The notes: generated by a model from the letters alone, not told the origin. DNA of 64,000 bases from Cyanobium sp. PLM2.Bin73 (GCA_007694915.1 REEV01000098.1:1-64000), one strand, 5' to 3'. Positions 1 to 11,018 are shown, counted from the stretch's first letter. A program made the numbers and translations.

Positions 1-130
1 GGCATTCGGGTACTTTCTCGCCAGTGCATCCAGATGACGCTTCAGGTCACCCACCTTGCTCTGTGGCAGCAGCGTCAGCCGGTTCTTTCGGCCGTTGCCA
101 TCGCGCCCGCACCACTCCCCGCCGGCCCCC

Positions 131-1453
131 TCAGCAGTCCAGACAGGCCAGCCGTTCGGCGTCGCTGATGTCGCCCCGTTCGCGCTGCCACTGGCGGCGG
201 CGGAGGTGTTCGTAGGCCTGGCAGAACTCCTCGCCCAGGCCCTGGCGCAGCCGGGTGTCGGCGGCGAAGGCGTCGAGGGCCTCGCCCAGGTCGGCGGGCA
301 GGCGCGGGCAGATCTCGGGGCCTAAGGGGGCGGCGTAGTTGTCGTTGTCGTGTCGGGGGCCGGGCTCCAGCTGCCGCTCGATGCCGTCGAGGCCCGCCGC
401 CAGGATCGCCGCCTGCAGCAGGTAGGGGTGGGCGGAGCCGTCGGGCAGGCGCAGCTCCAGGCGCTGGTCGTCGGGGATGCGCAGCATGTGGGTGCGGTTG
501 TTGCCGCAGTAGCTGATGCCCGCCGGGCTCCAGGTGGCCCCCGACGTGGTGGGCGGCGCCGCCAGCCGCCGGTAGCTGTTCACCGTGGGGTTGGTGAGGG
601 CGCAGAGGGCGGGGGCGTGCTCCAGCAGGCCCGCCAGGAACTGGTAGGCCAGCGCCGAGAGGCCCAGCTCGCCGGCGGGATCGTGAAACAGGTTGGTGCC
701 CGCGCCCGTGCCTGCAGTGCCGGCGGCTCCCCAGAGCGAGAGGTGGGTGTGGCAGCCGTTGCCGGTGCGCTCGGCGAAGGGCTTGGCCATGAAGCTGGCC
801 TTGAGGCCCTCCTGCTCCGCCAGCGTCTTCACCATCACCTTGAAGAAGGCGTGGCGATCGGCGGTGGTGAGGGCGTGGGCGAAGGTCCAGTTCACCTCGA
901 ACTGGCCGTTGGCGTCCTCGTGGTCGGCCTGGTACGGGCCCCAGCCCAGCTGCTCCATCGCCTCCAGCAGCGGCCCGATCAGCCCGTAGCGGCGCATCAG
1001 GGCCAGCTGGTCGTAGCAGGGCTTCTCCTGGTGATCGGCGGGATCGGCGATGCCGCCACCGTCGGCCCCCAGCAGGAAGAACTCCGCCTCCACGCCGCTG
1101 CGCAGCTCAAAGCCCAGGGCTTCAGCCCGCTCCAGCTGGCGGCGCAGCAGCCGGCGCGGGCACTGGGCCATCGGCGTGCCGGCCAGCACCAGCTCGGCCG
1201 CCACCCAGCCCACCTCCGGCTGCCAGGGCAGGGGGGTGAGGCTGGCCGGATCGGGAATCGCCATCACGTCCCCGTCGGCCGGGGAGAGATCCAGCCAGGC
1301 GGCAAAGCCGGCAAACCCGGCCCCATCGCGGGCCATGGCCGGGATCGCCGCGGCGGGCACGAGCTTGGCGCGCTGGATGCCGAACAGATCGGTGAAGGAG
1401 ATCAGCAGGAACTTCAGCTGCAGCTCGCGGGCCTGGCGGGCGAGATCGGTCAT
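131..1453 (-). CDS. glnT: Type III (GlnT-like) glutamine synthetase family protein
   Basis: 440 aa; N-terminal LLISFTDLFGIQRAKLVP, catalytic GVEAEFFLL, NGCHTHLSL and NPTVNSYRRL motifs typical of the glutamine synthetase fold. Confidence 0.85.
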   Translation of the reverse strand: MTDLARQARELQLKFLLISFTDLFGIQRAKLVPAAAIPAMARDGAGFAGFAAWLDLSPADGDVMAIPDPASLTPLPWQPEVGWVAAELVLAGTPMAQCPRRLLRRQLERAEALGFELRSGVEAEFFLLGADGGGIADPADHQEKPCYDQLALMRRYGLIGPLLEAMEQLGWGPYQADHEDANGQFEVNWTFAHALTTADRHAFFKVMVKTLAEQEGLKASFMAKPFAERTGNGCHTHLSLWGAAGTAGTGAGTNLFHDPAGELGLSALAYQFLAGLLEHAPALCALTNPTVNSYRRLAAPPTTSGATWSPAGISYCGNNRTHMLRIPDDQRLELRLPDGSAHPYLLQAAILAAGLDGIERQLEPGPRHDNDNYAAPLGPEICPRLPADLGEALDAFAADTRLRQGLGEEFCQAYEHLRRRQWQRERGDISDAERLACLDC

Positions 1454-1510
1454 GGCGGGATGGGGCGGCGGTGGGCGACGTGAGGGGACGGCAGGTGGAG
1501 CGCCGGGTGA

Positions 1511-2509
1511 TCAGCTGGCCAGCAGCTGCTCCACGATTCGCCGCAGCTGCGCCTGCTCCGGCGCGCTGCTGTGGGGGTTGCCGGCCCGGTGGCCGAGCAG
1601 CGACACGATGCGGTGGACGCGCGCCCCGGGGATCGCGGCGGCGTCGGTCTCCAGGTCGGCGGGGGTGAAGTAGAGGTCGTGACTGCCGGACACCACGGCG
1701 GTGCGGGCACGGATCCGGCCCAGGGCGTCGTCCAGGTCGCCGCCGTCGGCCACGTCGTGGGCCAGCCAGGTGTCGACCATGGCGATCAGGTCGCGAGGGT
1801 CGTGGCGCTGGTAGTGGGGCAGCCACTGCTTCTCCACGTGCTCCTCCACCGGCTCGCCGATGGTGCGGAAGAAGGGCTGGCTGGCGGCCCAGCTGGCGTA
1901 GATCAGGGCGTAGGTGCGCAGCCCCTGCTCGGGTGGGGCGGTGAAGCCGCTGCCGGTCCAGTGGGGATCGGCGGTGAGGGCCTGGCGCAGGCTGAGCAGG
2001 AACAGGCGGTTGTGGGGGGAGGTGCGGGCCGTGCCGCACACACAGCAGATGCGATCCACGGCCTTGGGATGGTCCACCGCCCAGCGGTAGGCCTGCTGGG
2101 CCCCCATCGACCAGCCATAAACCAGCGCCACCCGCTCCACGCCGAACACCTCCGCCAGCAGCCGGCGCTGGGCGCTCACGTTGTCGCGGTGATCCACCAC
2201 CCAGCCCTGTTCCGCCAGGCCCATGGCGCCGTGGCTGGGGCTGCTGGAGGCGCCGTTGCCGAACATGCCGGCGATCACCACGCACCAGCGCTGGGGATCG
2301 AACACCGGCCCCGCCAGCCAGGCCAGATCCTCCACCCGGGCGCCGTAGGAACTGGGCACCAGGATCAGGTTGGAGCGCGCGGCGTTGAGTTCGCCGATCT
2401 GCAGATAGCTGAGCCGGGCCTCGGCGATGGTGTGGCCGCAGACCAGGGGAAAGGGGCCCAGGGAGTGCAGGCCCTGGTGCCGGGGTGGCGCCGTTGCCTT
2501 GGAGGTCAC
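1511..2509 (-). CDS. Alpha/beta fold hydrolase, homoserine O-acetyltransferase (MetX)-like
   Basis: GTG start at 2509 overlaps the upstream stop by 4 bp; YGWSMGAQQAYRWA nucleophile elbow, SYGARVEDLAWLAGP, C-terminal SGSHDLYFTPADLE. Confidence 0.8.
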   Translation of the reverse strand: MTSKATAPPRHQGLHSLGPFPLVCGHTIAEARLSYLQIGELNAARSNLILVPSSYGARVEDLAWLAGPVFDPQRWCVVIAGMFGNGASSSPSHGAMGLAEQGWVVDHRDNVSAQRRLLAEVFGVERVALVYGWSMGAQQAYRWAVDHPKAVDRICCVCGTARTSPHNRLFLLSLRQALTADPHWTGSGFTAPPEQGLRTYALIYASWAASQPFFRTIGEPVEEHVEKQWLPHYQRHDPRDLIAMVDTWLAHDVADGGDLDDALGRIRARTAVVSGSHDLYFTPADLETDAAAIPGARVHRIVSLLGHRAGNPHSSAPEQAQLRRIVEQLLAS

Positions 2510-3438
2510 GCCGCAGCGCCGCCGGCGGGCAGGGCCAGGGCCGGCAGGTTGGCCAGCAGGCGACGGTGCACGCTCAGGTAGCCCCGATCGAGGTGCTCCA
2601 GGTGGGGCGCGATCAGCTGGTGGGCCGCCGGCAGGGCATGGAACGGCAGCGACGCATAGAGGTGGTGCTCGGCGTGGAAGGGCATGTTCCACATCAGCCA
2701 GCGCACCAGTGGGTTGGTGAGGGTGGTGCGGGTGTTGGCGGTGCCGTCGGCGCTGAAGCTGCAGCCGCTGTGCTCCGCCAGCAGCACGAAGCGCAGGAAC
2801 GGCTGGCCCACGGCCAGGGGCAGCAGCCAGAACCAGAGCAGAAAGCCGCTGCCGCTGATCACGGACAGCGCCGCCAGGGCCAGGTACACCCCCATCTGCA
2901 GCCACACCGAGCGGCGCACCTGGGGAATCACCTGGGCATTGAGGTAGGGAACCGCCGAGAGGTCACCCCAGAGCAGCTGGGCGTAGCCCTGGAGCTTGCC
3001 CGTCCACCAGGTCCAGCCGCTCAGCTCCAGCAGGTAGGCCGGCAGGCTGGTGGGCACCGGGTCATCCAGCTCGGGATCGAGGCCCGGCTGGTGGGTGTAG
3101 CGGTGGTGCCACTGGTGGTAGCGGCGGTAGGCGGTGGCGTTGTAGAAGCTCAGCAGCCCCAGCAGCCAGGCCGCCGCGTCGTTGACACGCTTGCTCCGGA
3201 AGGCGGTGCGGTGGCTGCACTCATGCAGGCCGGCGAAGCTGGTGGCCAGGCCCACCCCGCAGGCCACCAGAGCAGCGAGCCGCAGGGCCAGCGGCAGGGC
3301 CTGCTGCCCCCAGAGCATCCCGCCGGCGGCGATCAAGCCCAGATGGGCGAGCAGCCGCCGGAGCGCCGGGCCATCGCGGAGGCTGTTCAGCTCTGCCAGC
3401 CGGGAGCGTTCGATCAGGGCCGGTGTGGCGGGGGCCAT
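2506..3438 (-). CDS. Membrane fatty acid desaturase family protein
   Basis: His boxes HECSH, HQWHH, HAEHH plus hydrophobic segments; start taken at MAPATPALIERS. Confidence 0.8.
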   Translation of the reverse strand: MAPATPALIERSRLAELNSLRDGPALRRLLAHLGLIAAGGMLWGQQALPLALRLAALVACGVGLATSFAGLHECSHRTAFRSKRVNDAAAWLLGLLSFYNATAYRRYHQWHHRYTHQPGLDPELDDPVPTSLPAYLLELSGWTWWTGKLQGYAQLLWGDLSAVPYLNAQVIPQVRRSVWLQMGVYLALAALSVISGSGFLLWFWLLPLAVGQPFLRFVLLAEHSGCSFSADGTANTRTTLTNPLVRWLMWNMPFHAEHHLYASLPFHALPAAHQLIAPHLEHLDRGYLSVHRRLLANLPALALPAGGAAA

Positions 3439-3609
3439 GGGCTGGTGGGTGGGAACTTGCTGGGTGCGGCGACGGGGACCGGAACGCTGGGCCCGACGCT
3501 CTGCCGATTCGGTTGATCCCAGCAGCGCCACCGGCCCCGGTGCGGTAGGCGTTGTCACCGCTCTGAACCTTAAAGTCAGGATTCGCAGGACCTGACCCTG
3601 CAGGAGCCC

Positions 3610-3798
3610 ATGGCCACATCCCTGTTCATGGCCCACTCCCCGGCCCAGTCCGATCCACGCCGTCCGCAGCTGGTGGATTCCCTGCGCCGCCGGTATGCCG
3701 AAGCCGACCAGCGCCAGGATGCCGCAGCCAAGCAGGCGCTGTTCCAGGAAGCCGTGTACCTGGGCATCAGGCCCGACGAGTTCATGGCGTTGGGCTGA
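3610..3798 (+). CDS. Small hypothetical protein (62 aa)
   Basis: Complete ORF MATSLFMAHSPAQ...IRPDEFMALG; convergent with, and overlapping by 17 bp, the ABC ATPase gene. Confidence 0.55.
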   Translation: MATSLFMAHSPAQSDPRRPQLVDSLRRRYAEADQRQDAAAKQALFQEAVYLGIRPDEFMALG

Positions 3799-4597
3799 GC
3801 TGCGGATCCAGACCCCGCAGGCAACGGGCCAGTTCCTCCCGCAGATCCAGGAACTCCCGCGACACCCGCAGGTGGCGCAGATCGGAACGATCCAGATCCA
3901 CGGCCACGGTGCGCACGATGCGCCCGGGGTTCGGCGCCAGGATGTGCACTTCCCCCGCCAGCAGCAGCGCCTCCTCCAGGTCGTGGGTGATCAGCAGGGC
4001 CGTGAGGCCGGTGCGCTGCCAGAGATCGTGCATGAACTCCTGCATCGACTCGCGGATCTGCAGATCCAGGGCGCCGAAGGGTTCATCCAGCAGCAGCACC
4101 CGGGGCTGGGCGGCCAGGGCGCGCGCGATCGCCACCCGCTGCTGCATGCCGCCGGAGAGTTCCCGTGGCAGCCGCCGGGCCGCGTCGGCCAGCCCCACCA
4201 CCTCGAGGAAGTAGCTGGTGCGCTCGCGGATCTCGCGCCGGTTGAGCCTCTGCAGTTCCATGCCGAAGGCCACGTTCTGGGCGGCCGTGAGCCAGGGGTA
4301 GAGGCTGTACTTCTGGAACACCATGCCCCGGTCGGATCCAGGGCCCCGCACGGGGCTGCCATCGATGCTGATCACACCGGCCGTGGGGCGATCCAGACCG
4401 GCCACGAGACGCATGATCGTGGATTTCCCCGAACCCGAGCTGCCCACCAGGGCCACGAACTCGCCGGTGTTCACGCTGAAGCTGATCTGATCCAGCACGA
4501 GCTTGCGGTTGCGGCCCGTGCCGAAACTCTTGTCCACCTGATCGACGCGCAGCTGCATGGCGGATGGTGCGGGGTTGGCGGCAGTCAGTTGGCCCAA
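3782..4597 (-). CDS. ABC transporter ATP-binding protein (nitrate/sulfonate/taurine class), putative guanidine importer
   Basis: Walker A GSSGSGKST, signature LSGGMQQRVAIARAL, Walker B LLLDEPFGALD; operon context. Confidence 0.9.
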   Translation of the reverse strand: MGQLTAANPAPSAMQLRVDQVDKSFGTGRNRKLVLDQISFSVNTGEFVALVGSSGSGKSTIMRLVAGLDRPTAGVISIDGSPVRGPGSDRGMVFQKYSLYPWLTAAQNVAFGMELQRLNRREIRERTSYFLEVVGLADAARRLPRELSGGMQQRVAIARALAAQPRVLLLDEPFGALDLQIRESMQEFMHDLWQRTGLTALLITHDLEEALLLAGEVHILAPNPGRIVRTVAVDLDRSDLRHLRVSREFLDLREELARCLRGLDPQLSPTP

Positions 4598-5352
4598 GCG
4601 CAGGCCCGGCGCATCACCAGCCGGAAGCCCAGATCGATCACCAGGCCGATCAGGCCGATCACGATCAGGCCGAGAAAGATCTCGTCGGTGCGCAGAAAGC
4701 GCTGGGCCAGGCTGATGCGCCGTCCCAGTCCCTCGGTGGCGGCCACCAGTTCGGCCACGATCACCAGGTTCCAGGCCGCCGCCATGTTGATCCGGTAGGC
4801 ATCGATCACCTGGGGCGCGATGCAGGGGGTGATCACCCGCAGCAGCACCTGGGAGGTGCGGCCGCCGAGGGTGAGGGCCGTCTCCACCAGTTCGCGGGGC
4901 ACGAACTTCACCGCATCCATGATCATCAGCGTGTTGAAGAACAACGTGCCGATGAAGATCAGCAGGATCTTCGGCAGCTCCCCCAGCCCGAAGTAGATGA
5001 TCAGCAGGGGGATGAAGGCCGGCGCCGGCATGTAGCGGATCAGGCCCATCAGCGGCTCCAGCAGCCGGTTGATCACGGTGCTGGTGCCCATGGCGATGCC
5101 CAGCGGCAGGGCGACCACGGCCGAGAGGGCGAAGCCGGCCAGCACCCGCCCCACGCTGGCCACCAGATCAGCCCAGAGCAGCCCCTGGACGGCCTGGCTG
5201 CGGCCGGCCGCCAGCACGGACGATGGACTGGGGAGGAACAGGGGGTCGACCAGCTTGAGGCTGGTGGCCAAGGTCCAGATCAGCAGCACCAGCAGCACTC
5301 CGGTGAGCCCCAGCACCCAGGGGTGCTGGACCAGCTGCCTCAGTCGTGCCAT
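4585..5352 (-). CDS. ABC transporter permease, putative guanidine importer
   Basis: BPD_transp_1-type permease of about 255 aa; 13 bp overlap with the ATPase gene. Confidence 0.88.
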   Translation of the reverse strand: MARLRQLVQHPWVLGLTGVLLVLLIWTLATSLKLVDPLFLPSPSSVLAAGRSQAVQGLLWADLVASVGRVLAGFALSAVVALPLGIAMGTSTVINRLLEPLMGLIRYMPAPAFIPLLIIYFGLGELPKILLIFIGTLFFNTLMIMDAVKFVPRELVETALTLGGRTSQVLLRVITPCIAPQVIDAYRINMAAAWNLVIVAELVAATEGLGRRISLAQRFLRTDEIFLGLIVIGLIGLVIDLGFRLVMRRACAWAN

Positions 5353-5372
5353 GGCCGTCCCCGCTCGCGTCC

Positions 5373-6398
5373 TCAGCTGCCCTGCGCCGCCTGAAGGAAG
5401 CGACCCTCGAACAGGCCCTCCAGGTTCGGCGGGCTTGCCGCCAGGCCCACCTGCTGCAGGAAGGTGCTGATCTGCTCGGCGGCGAAGGGCAGCGAGGCCA
5501 TGGTGGTGCCGGGCTCCAGCGCCCGGAGGTTGTCCTCGAGGCTGAACAGGGTGGTGCCGGCCTCATACTCCCGGTACTCGTCCTCGCTCACCCCGGCCCG
5601 GGCGCTGAGGATGGCCAGCGATCCCTGGGGGTCAGCCTCCATCGCCTCCAGGGTGGCGAACCAGGCATTCACCACCTCCTGCACCTTCTCGGGGTTGGCC
5701 TCCACGAAGTCGCGGCGGCACACCAGGTGGTCGCTGATGGCACCGGGGAAATCGGCGGAGCTGAACAGGGTGCTGCTGCCGTCGCGCCGCAGGGCCTGGG
5801 TGGTGAAGGGGGCGAACACGCCCACCGCATCCACCTGGCCGGCCACGAAGGCGGCGGCGGCGGCACCCGTTTCCAGGGGCACGAAGGTGATGTCGTCGGC
5901 GCTCAGGCCGGCCTGCTCCAGACCCAGCAGCAACAGGTAGTGGTCCACCGTGCCCTCCTCGGCGGCCACGCGCTTGCCCTGCAGATCAGCCACCGAATTG
6001 ATCCCCTCGGCCACGATGATCTGGTCGTTGCCGGTGGAGTTGTCGTTGGTGAGCACCACCTGCAGATCGGCGCCACCGGCGATCGAGCTGATCGTGTCGT
6101 TGAGGGTCTGGCTGTTGCAGTCGAGCTGGCCGGCGTTGAGGGCGTTGATTGAGTCGAGATAGCCGTCGAACCACTGCAGGGTCACCGGCACGCCGAACAG
6201 GCCCTTCTCTTCGGTGACCTTCCAGGGGATCCAGCCCGGCCAGGCGCTGTAGCCGATGCGCACCGTGCCATCGGGGGCGCCACCGCAGGCGGTGAGGGTG
6301 GTGGCCCCCAGCCCCAGCAGCAGCAAGGTGGAGAGCAGGCGCAGGCGGCGGCGGCCGGGGCTGGAGCTGGGCAGGAAGGGAAATCGCATGGCAGACAA
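5373..6398 (-). CDS. ABC transporter substrate-binding lipoprotein, putative guanidine importer
   Basis: Lipobox LTACGG, VRIGYSAWPGWIPW as in NMT1/TauA-type binding proteins. Confidence 0.88.
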   Translation of the reverse strand: MSAMRFPFLPSSSPGRRRLRLLSTLLLLGLGATTLTACGGAPDGTVRIGYSAWPGWIPWKVTEEKGLFGVPVTLQWFDGYLDSINALNAGQLDCNSQTLNDTISSIAGGADLQVVLTNDNSTGNDQIIVAEGINSVADLQGKRVAAEEGTVDHYLLLLGLEQAGLSADDITFVPLETGAAAAAFVAGQVDAVGVFAPFTTQALRRDGSSTLFSSADFPGAISDHLVCRRDFVEANPEKVQEVVNAWFATLEAMEADPQGSLAILSARAGVSEDEYREYEAGTTLFSLEDNLRALEPGTTMASLPFAAEQISTFLQQVGLAASPPNLEGLFEGRFLQAAQGS

Positions 6399-6413
6399 TC
6401 GAGCGGTGATGGG

Positions 6414-7163
6414 TCAGCAGGGGAGCGGGCGGCGGGCAGGGAGGCGTGCCGGGTGGCGGGGCGGTATCAGGGCGGTCGGGGCCGCCGGAGCGATGGCCGC
6501 GAGCTGCGCCGCCAGCCACTGATGCCAGGCCGCGAAGCCCTCTCCACTGGTGGCGGACACCGGGATCACCGCGCAGTGGGGGTTCACCTGGCGGATGTGG
6601 GCCTCGATGCGCTCCAGCTGCACGGGCAGATAGGGCAGCAGGTCGATCTTGGTGATCAGAACGCAGTGGGCCTCGCGGAACATCACCGGGTACTTGAGGG
6701 GTTTGTCGTCGCCCTCGGTGACGCTGAGCAGGGCCACCTTGCGGTGCTCGCCCACCTCGAATTCGGCCGGGCACACAAGGTTGCCCACGTTCTCCACCCA
6801 GAGGAGGTCGAGCTCGGCGGGATCGAGGCGCTGGCGCAGGAGCTTCAGGCCGCCGCTCACCATCGCCGCATCCAGGTGGCAGCTGCGCCCGGTGGTGATC
6901 GGCACCACCGGTACCCCCACAGCCTCCAGGCGCTCGGCATCCAGCTGGGTGGTCATGTCGCCCTCCAGCACCGCCATGGCGTAGGCGCCGGCGAGGGCGG
7001 CGAGGCTGCGTTCCAGCAGGGAGGTCTTGCCGGCACCCGGGCTGCTCATCACGTTCAGGCAGAGCAGGCGCCAGGCGTCGAAGTGCTCACGGTTGTGCTC
7101 GGCCTGGTGCTGGTTGGCGGCCAGCAGGTTGAGGCCGAGGGTGTCTTCCAGGGGCATGTGCAT
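6414..7163 (-). CDS. ghaB: HypB-like nickel GTPase, probable guanidine hydrolase accessory protein
   Basis: [13 protein letters not shown]-loop, [23 protein letters not shown]; next to HypA-like and ureohydrolase genes; no hydrogenase genes in the window. Confidence 0.85.
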   Translation of the reverse strand: MHMPLEDTLGLNLLAANQHQAEHNREHFDAWRLLCLNVMSSPGAGKTSLLERSLAALAGAYAMAVLEGDMTTQLDAERLEAVGVPVVPITTGRSCHLDAAMVSGGLKLLRQRLDPAELDLLWVENVGNLVCPAEFEVGEHRKVALLSVTEGDDKPLKYPVMFREAHCVLITKIDLLPYLPVQLERIEAHIRQVNPHCAVIPVSATSGEGFAAWHQWLAAQLAAIAPAAPTALIPPRHPARLPARRPLPC

Positions 7164-7168
7164 GGCGG

Positions 7169-7564
7169 TCAGGCCGGTGTGGCGGCGGGGAGGGCGTCGG
7201 CGGGGTGGTCGCTGAAGGCGTAATCAACGGAGCGGATGCGCAGCTCGCGGCCGCTGACGATCTCCTCCATCGGGTGCTGGCAGCAGGGGGAGCGGTAGGC
7301 CTGCTCGGGATCGGGGCTGTAGGTGGCGTTGCAGCGCACGCAGCGGCCCACCAGGGGCACCGGCTCGATCACCAGTTCGGCGCCATCGAGCCAGGTGTTC
7401 TGCACGGCCACCCGCCAGGTGAACACCAGCTGGTCGGGTTCCACGCAGGTGAAGCTGCCCACCTGCAGATGCACCCGGCTCACCCGGGGGATGCGGGGTT
7501 CGTGCTGCTGCTTCCACGCGTTCATGGAGAGGAGCAGGCACCTGGTCATGTCGACTTCGTGCAT
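7169..7564 (-). CDS. ghaA: HypA-like nickel metallochaperone, probable guanidine hydrolase accessory protein
   Basis: MHEVDMTR start (HypA MHE), zinc motif CVRCNATY...SPCCQHP. Confidence 0.87.
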   Translation of the reverse strand: MHEVDMTRCLLLSMNAWKQQHEPRIPRVSRVHLQVGSFTCVEPDQLVFTWRVAVQNTWLDGAELVIEPVPLVGRCVRCNATYSPDPEQAYRSPCCQHPMEEIVSGRELRIRSVDYAFSDHPADALPAATPA

Positions 7565-7568
7565 GGCG

Positions 7569-8771
7569 TCACCTCCACGTCTGATCGACCTGCATGTTGC
7601 AGACGTCGCTGATCCAGCTGGGCTTTTCCTTGCGGGGCAGCTGGCCGCTCACCACCAGGTGGGCCATGGTGTCGCAGATCACCCGGCAGGCCATCAGCGA
7701 CGTCATGTCGCTGATGTCGTAGGGAGGTGACACCTCCACCACCTCCAGGCCGCACACCGGCACGTTGCGCACGATCAGCTCCAGCAGCTTGAGGGCTTCA
7801 CGCGGCAGCAGACCGCCCGGTTCGGGCCAGCCGGTGCCGGGCACGAAGCCGGCATCGATGCAGTCGATGTCGAAGGAGATGTAGACGCAGTCGGTGCCGT
7901 CGGTGGCCCGCTCGATGGCGTACCGGGCGGCCGCCTCCAGCCCCATGTCGCAGATGTCGGTGACGGTGAGCACGTTGGTGCCCCGCTCCCGGCACACCTT
8001 CACCCCTTCCCGGGGCACCTGCCAGCCGCCGATGCCCAGCTGCACCAGGTTTTCTGCCGGTGCGTTGGCCATGTTGGTGGCATGGAACCACGGACAGGTG
8101 TGCATCCGCTCATCCAGGTCGATCTCCTGGGTGTCGACATGGCGGTCGAAGTGGATGATGCCGACTTTCTTATCGCCCAGGTGGCGGCAGACGCCGCGCA
8201 CGGTGGGAAAGCCGATCGAGTGATCGCCGCCCAGGATGATCGGGAAGGCGCCGCTGGCAAACACATGGGCGATGCCCTTGGAGATCTGATCGAAACTCTT
8301 CTCGTTGTTGGCGGGGATGGTGAAGATGTCACCCACATCGCAGAGCCGGATCTGCTCGCGCAGGTCCACCCCCATTTCGTAGTTGTAGGGGGTGTAGAGC
8401 GCCGAGATGCGGCGGATGCCCTGGGGGCCGAAGCGGGTGCCGGGGCGGTAGGTGGTGCCGCTGTCGTGGGGCACGCCCACCACGGCCACATCGAAGTCTC
8501 CGACGCGGTTCACATCCTCGATGTAGGGCGCCTTCATGAAGGTGTTGATGCCCGCGTAGTGGGGCAGTTCGCCGCGCGAGAAGGTGGAGATGCGCCGGTC
8601 GACGATGCTCTCGGCGGCTTCCAGGCCGTAGCGGTGGCCCTGCTCCACCTCCTGTTGCCAGCCGGTGAGCGGCAGGCGGGCTTCCTTCTCCAGGGCCTCG
8701 GCGCCCTGCTGCCCGCGCGGACGTTCGAAGGCGCCTTCAGGGCCGGAGGGCGCGCCGGTGGAATCGCTCAT
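7569..8771 (-). CDS. gdmH: Ureohydrolase family enzyme, probable nickel-dependent guanidine hydrolase
   Basis: Arginase/agmatinase metal motifs GGDHSIGFP, HFDRHVDTQE, SFDIDCIDAGFVPGTGWPEPGG; guanidine-I riboswitch upstream and HypA/HypB-like genes downstream. Confidence 0.87.
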   Translation of the reverse strand: MSDSTGAPSGPEGAFERPRGQQGAEALEKEARLPLTGWQQEVEQGHRYGLEAAESIVDRRISTFSRGELPHYAGINTFMKAPYIEDVNRVGDFDVAVVGVPHDSGTTYRPGTRFGPQGIRRISALYTPYNYEMGVDLREQIRLCDVGDIFTIPANNEKSFDQISKGIAHVFASGAFPIILGGDHSIGFPTVRGVCRHLGDKKVGIIHFDRHVDTQEIDLDERMHTCPWFHATNMANAPAENLVQLGIGGWQVPREGVKVCRERGTNVLTVTDICDMGLEAAARYAIERATDGTDCVYISFDIDCIDAGFVPGTGWPEPGGLLPREALKLLELIVRNVPVCGLEVVEVSPPYDISDMTSLMACRVICDTMAHLVVSGQLPRKEKPSWISDVCNMQVDQTWR

Positions 8772-8796
8772 GGGGATGCACGGGTTGGTTCATGCG

Positions 8797-8916
8797 GTCT
8801 CCCGGGCTTTTATCCCTCCGTGCAACCGGGGCGATCCCCCGGTGAGCTTCTCTCGGACCAGACATTCCACCGCTGCACAGGGCAGAAACGGTGAGAATCG
8901 GAACCCTAGAAGCTGC
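8797..8916 (-). promoter_or_regulatory. Guanidine-I (ykkC) riboswitch
   Basis: Minus-strand sequence holds the conserved blocks in order: CTAGGGTTCCG ... CTGGTCCGAGAGA ... ACCGGGGgatcgCCCCGGT hairpin ... ACGGAGGGATAAAAGCCCGGGAGA, just upstream of gdmH. Confidence 0.93.
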
Positions 8917-8973
8917 TTCCGCACACCCACACTCACCTTGTTGGCTGAGCTTCGTTGTGCCGGTGGCTACGTT

Positions 8974-9621
8974 CTAGGCGCCAGTGGTTGCGTGGGCATC
9001 GAAGAAGCCGATCTCCAGCTCCATGGCCCGCCCGTAGATGCGTTCGGTTTCGGCGCTGGGCTCGGCCAGGCGGTTGAGCAGGTCCTCCAGGCGGCAGGCC
9101 AGGGCCTCAAAGGCCGGATCGGCGTAGGTGTCGATCCACTCGGTGTAGGCGTGGCCGGGGTGGCCCACCTGGGCGCGCAGCTCCTGGCCCAGCCAGGCGT
9201 AGAGCCGCAGGCAGGGGGTCATGGCGGCGCAGATCAGGCCGGCATCGCCCCGCCGGGCGGTGGCCAGCAGGAAGTCGGTGTAGGCCGTGGTGGCCGGCAG
9301 CGGCGTGGTGGCGCCCAGATCGATGCCCCAGCGGCTGGCATAGCCGGCATGGAGCTGCAGCTCCGCCAGCACGCCCTGCAGCAGTTCGCTGAAGGCGATC
9401 AGGCTGCCCTGGTCGGGGCTGGCGGCGATGGCCAGGGCGTAGGCGCGGGCGAAGCTCTCCAGGAAGTAGGCGTCCTGGGCCACATAGCCGGCGAAGCGCT
9501 CGCGGGGCAGGGTGCCGCGGGCCAGGCCCTGCACGAACGGGTGGTGCAGGCAGCGCCGGGCCAGGGCGCTGTGGGCGCTCCAGAGCTGGCGGGCCAGGGG
9601 CTCTGGCGCAGGACTGCCCAT
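8974..9621 (-). CDS. tenA: TenA family protein (thiaminase II / transcriptional activator-like)
   Basis: HPFVQGLARGTLPRERFAGYVAQDAYFLESFARAYALA, C-terminal YAWLGQEL...YTEWIDTYADPAFE; start at MGSPAPEPL (9621). Confidence 0.82.
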   Translation of the reverse strand: MGSPAPEPLARQLWSAHSALARRCLHHPFVQGLARGTLPRERFAGYVAQDAYFLESFARAYALAIAASPDQGSLIAFSELLQGVLAELQLHAGYASRWGIDLGATTPLPATTAYTDFLLATARRGDAGLICAAMTPCLRLYAWLGQELRAQVGHPGHAYTEWIDTYADPAFEALACRLEDLLNRLAEPSAETERIYGRAMELEIGFFDAHATTGA

Positions 9622-9629
9622 GGCGGCGC

Positions 9630-11014
<1,385 letters not shown>

Positions 11015-11018
<4 letters not shown>

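Noticed and set aside
6414-7564. Hydrogenase maturation genes hypA/hypB
   Set aside because: No hydrogenase or other hyp genes in the window; they sit inside the guanidine operon as likely nickel accessory factors.
7569-8771. Agmatinase (speB) annotation
   Set aside because: Family motifs alone would allow it, but the guanidine-I riboswitch and HypA/HypB-like neighbours favour guanidine hydrolase.
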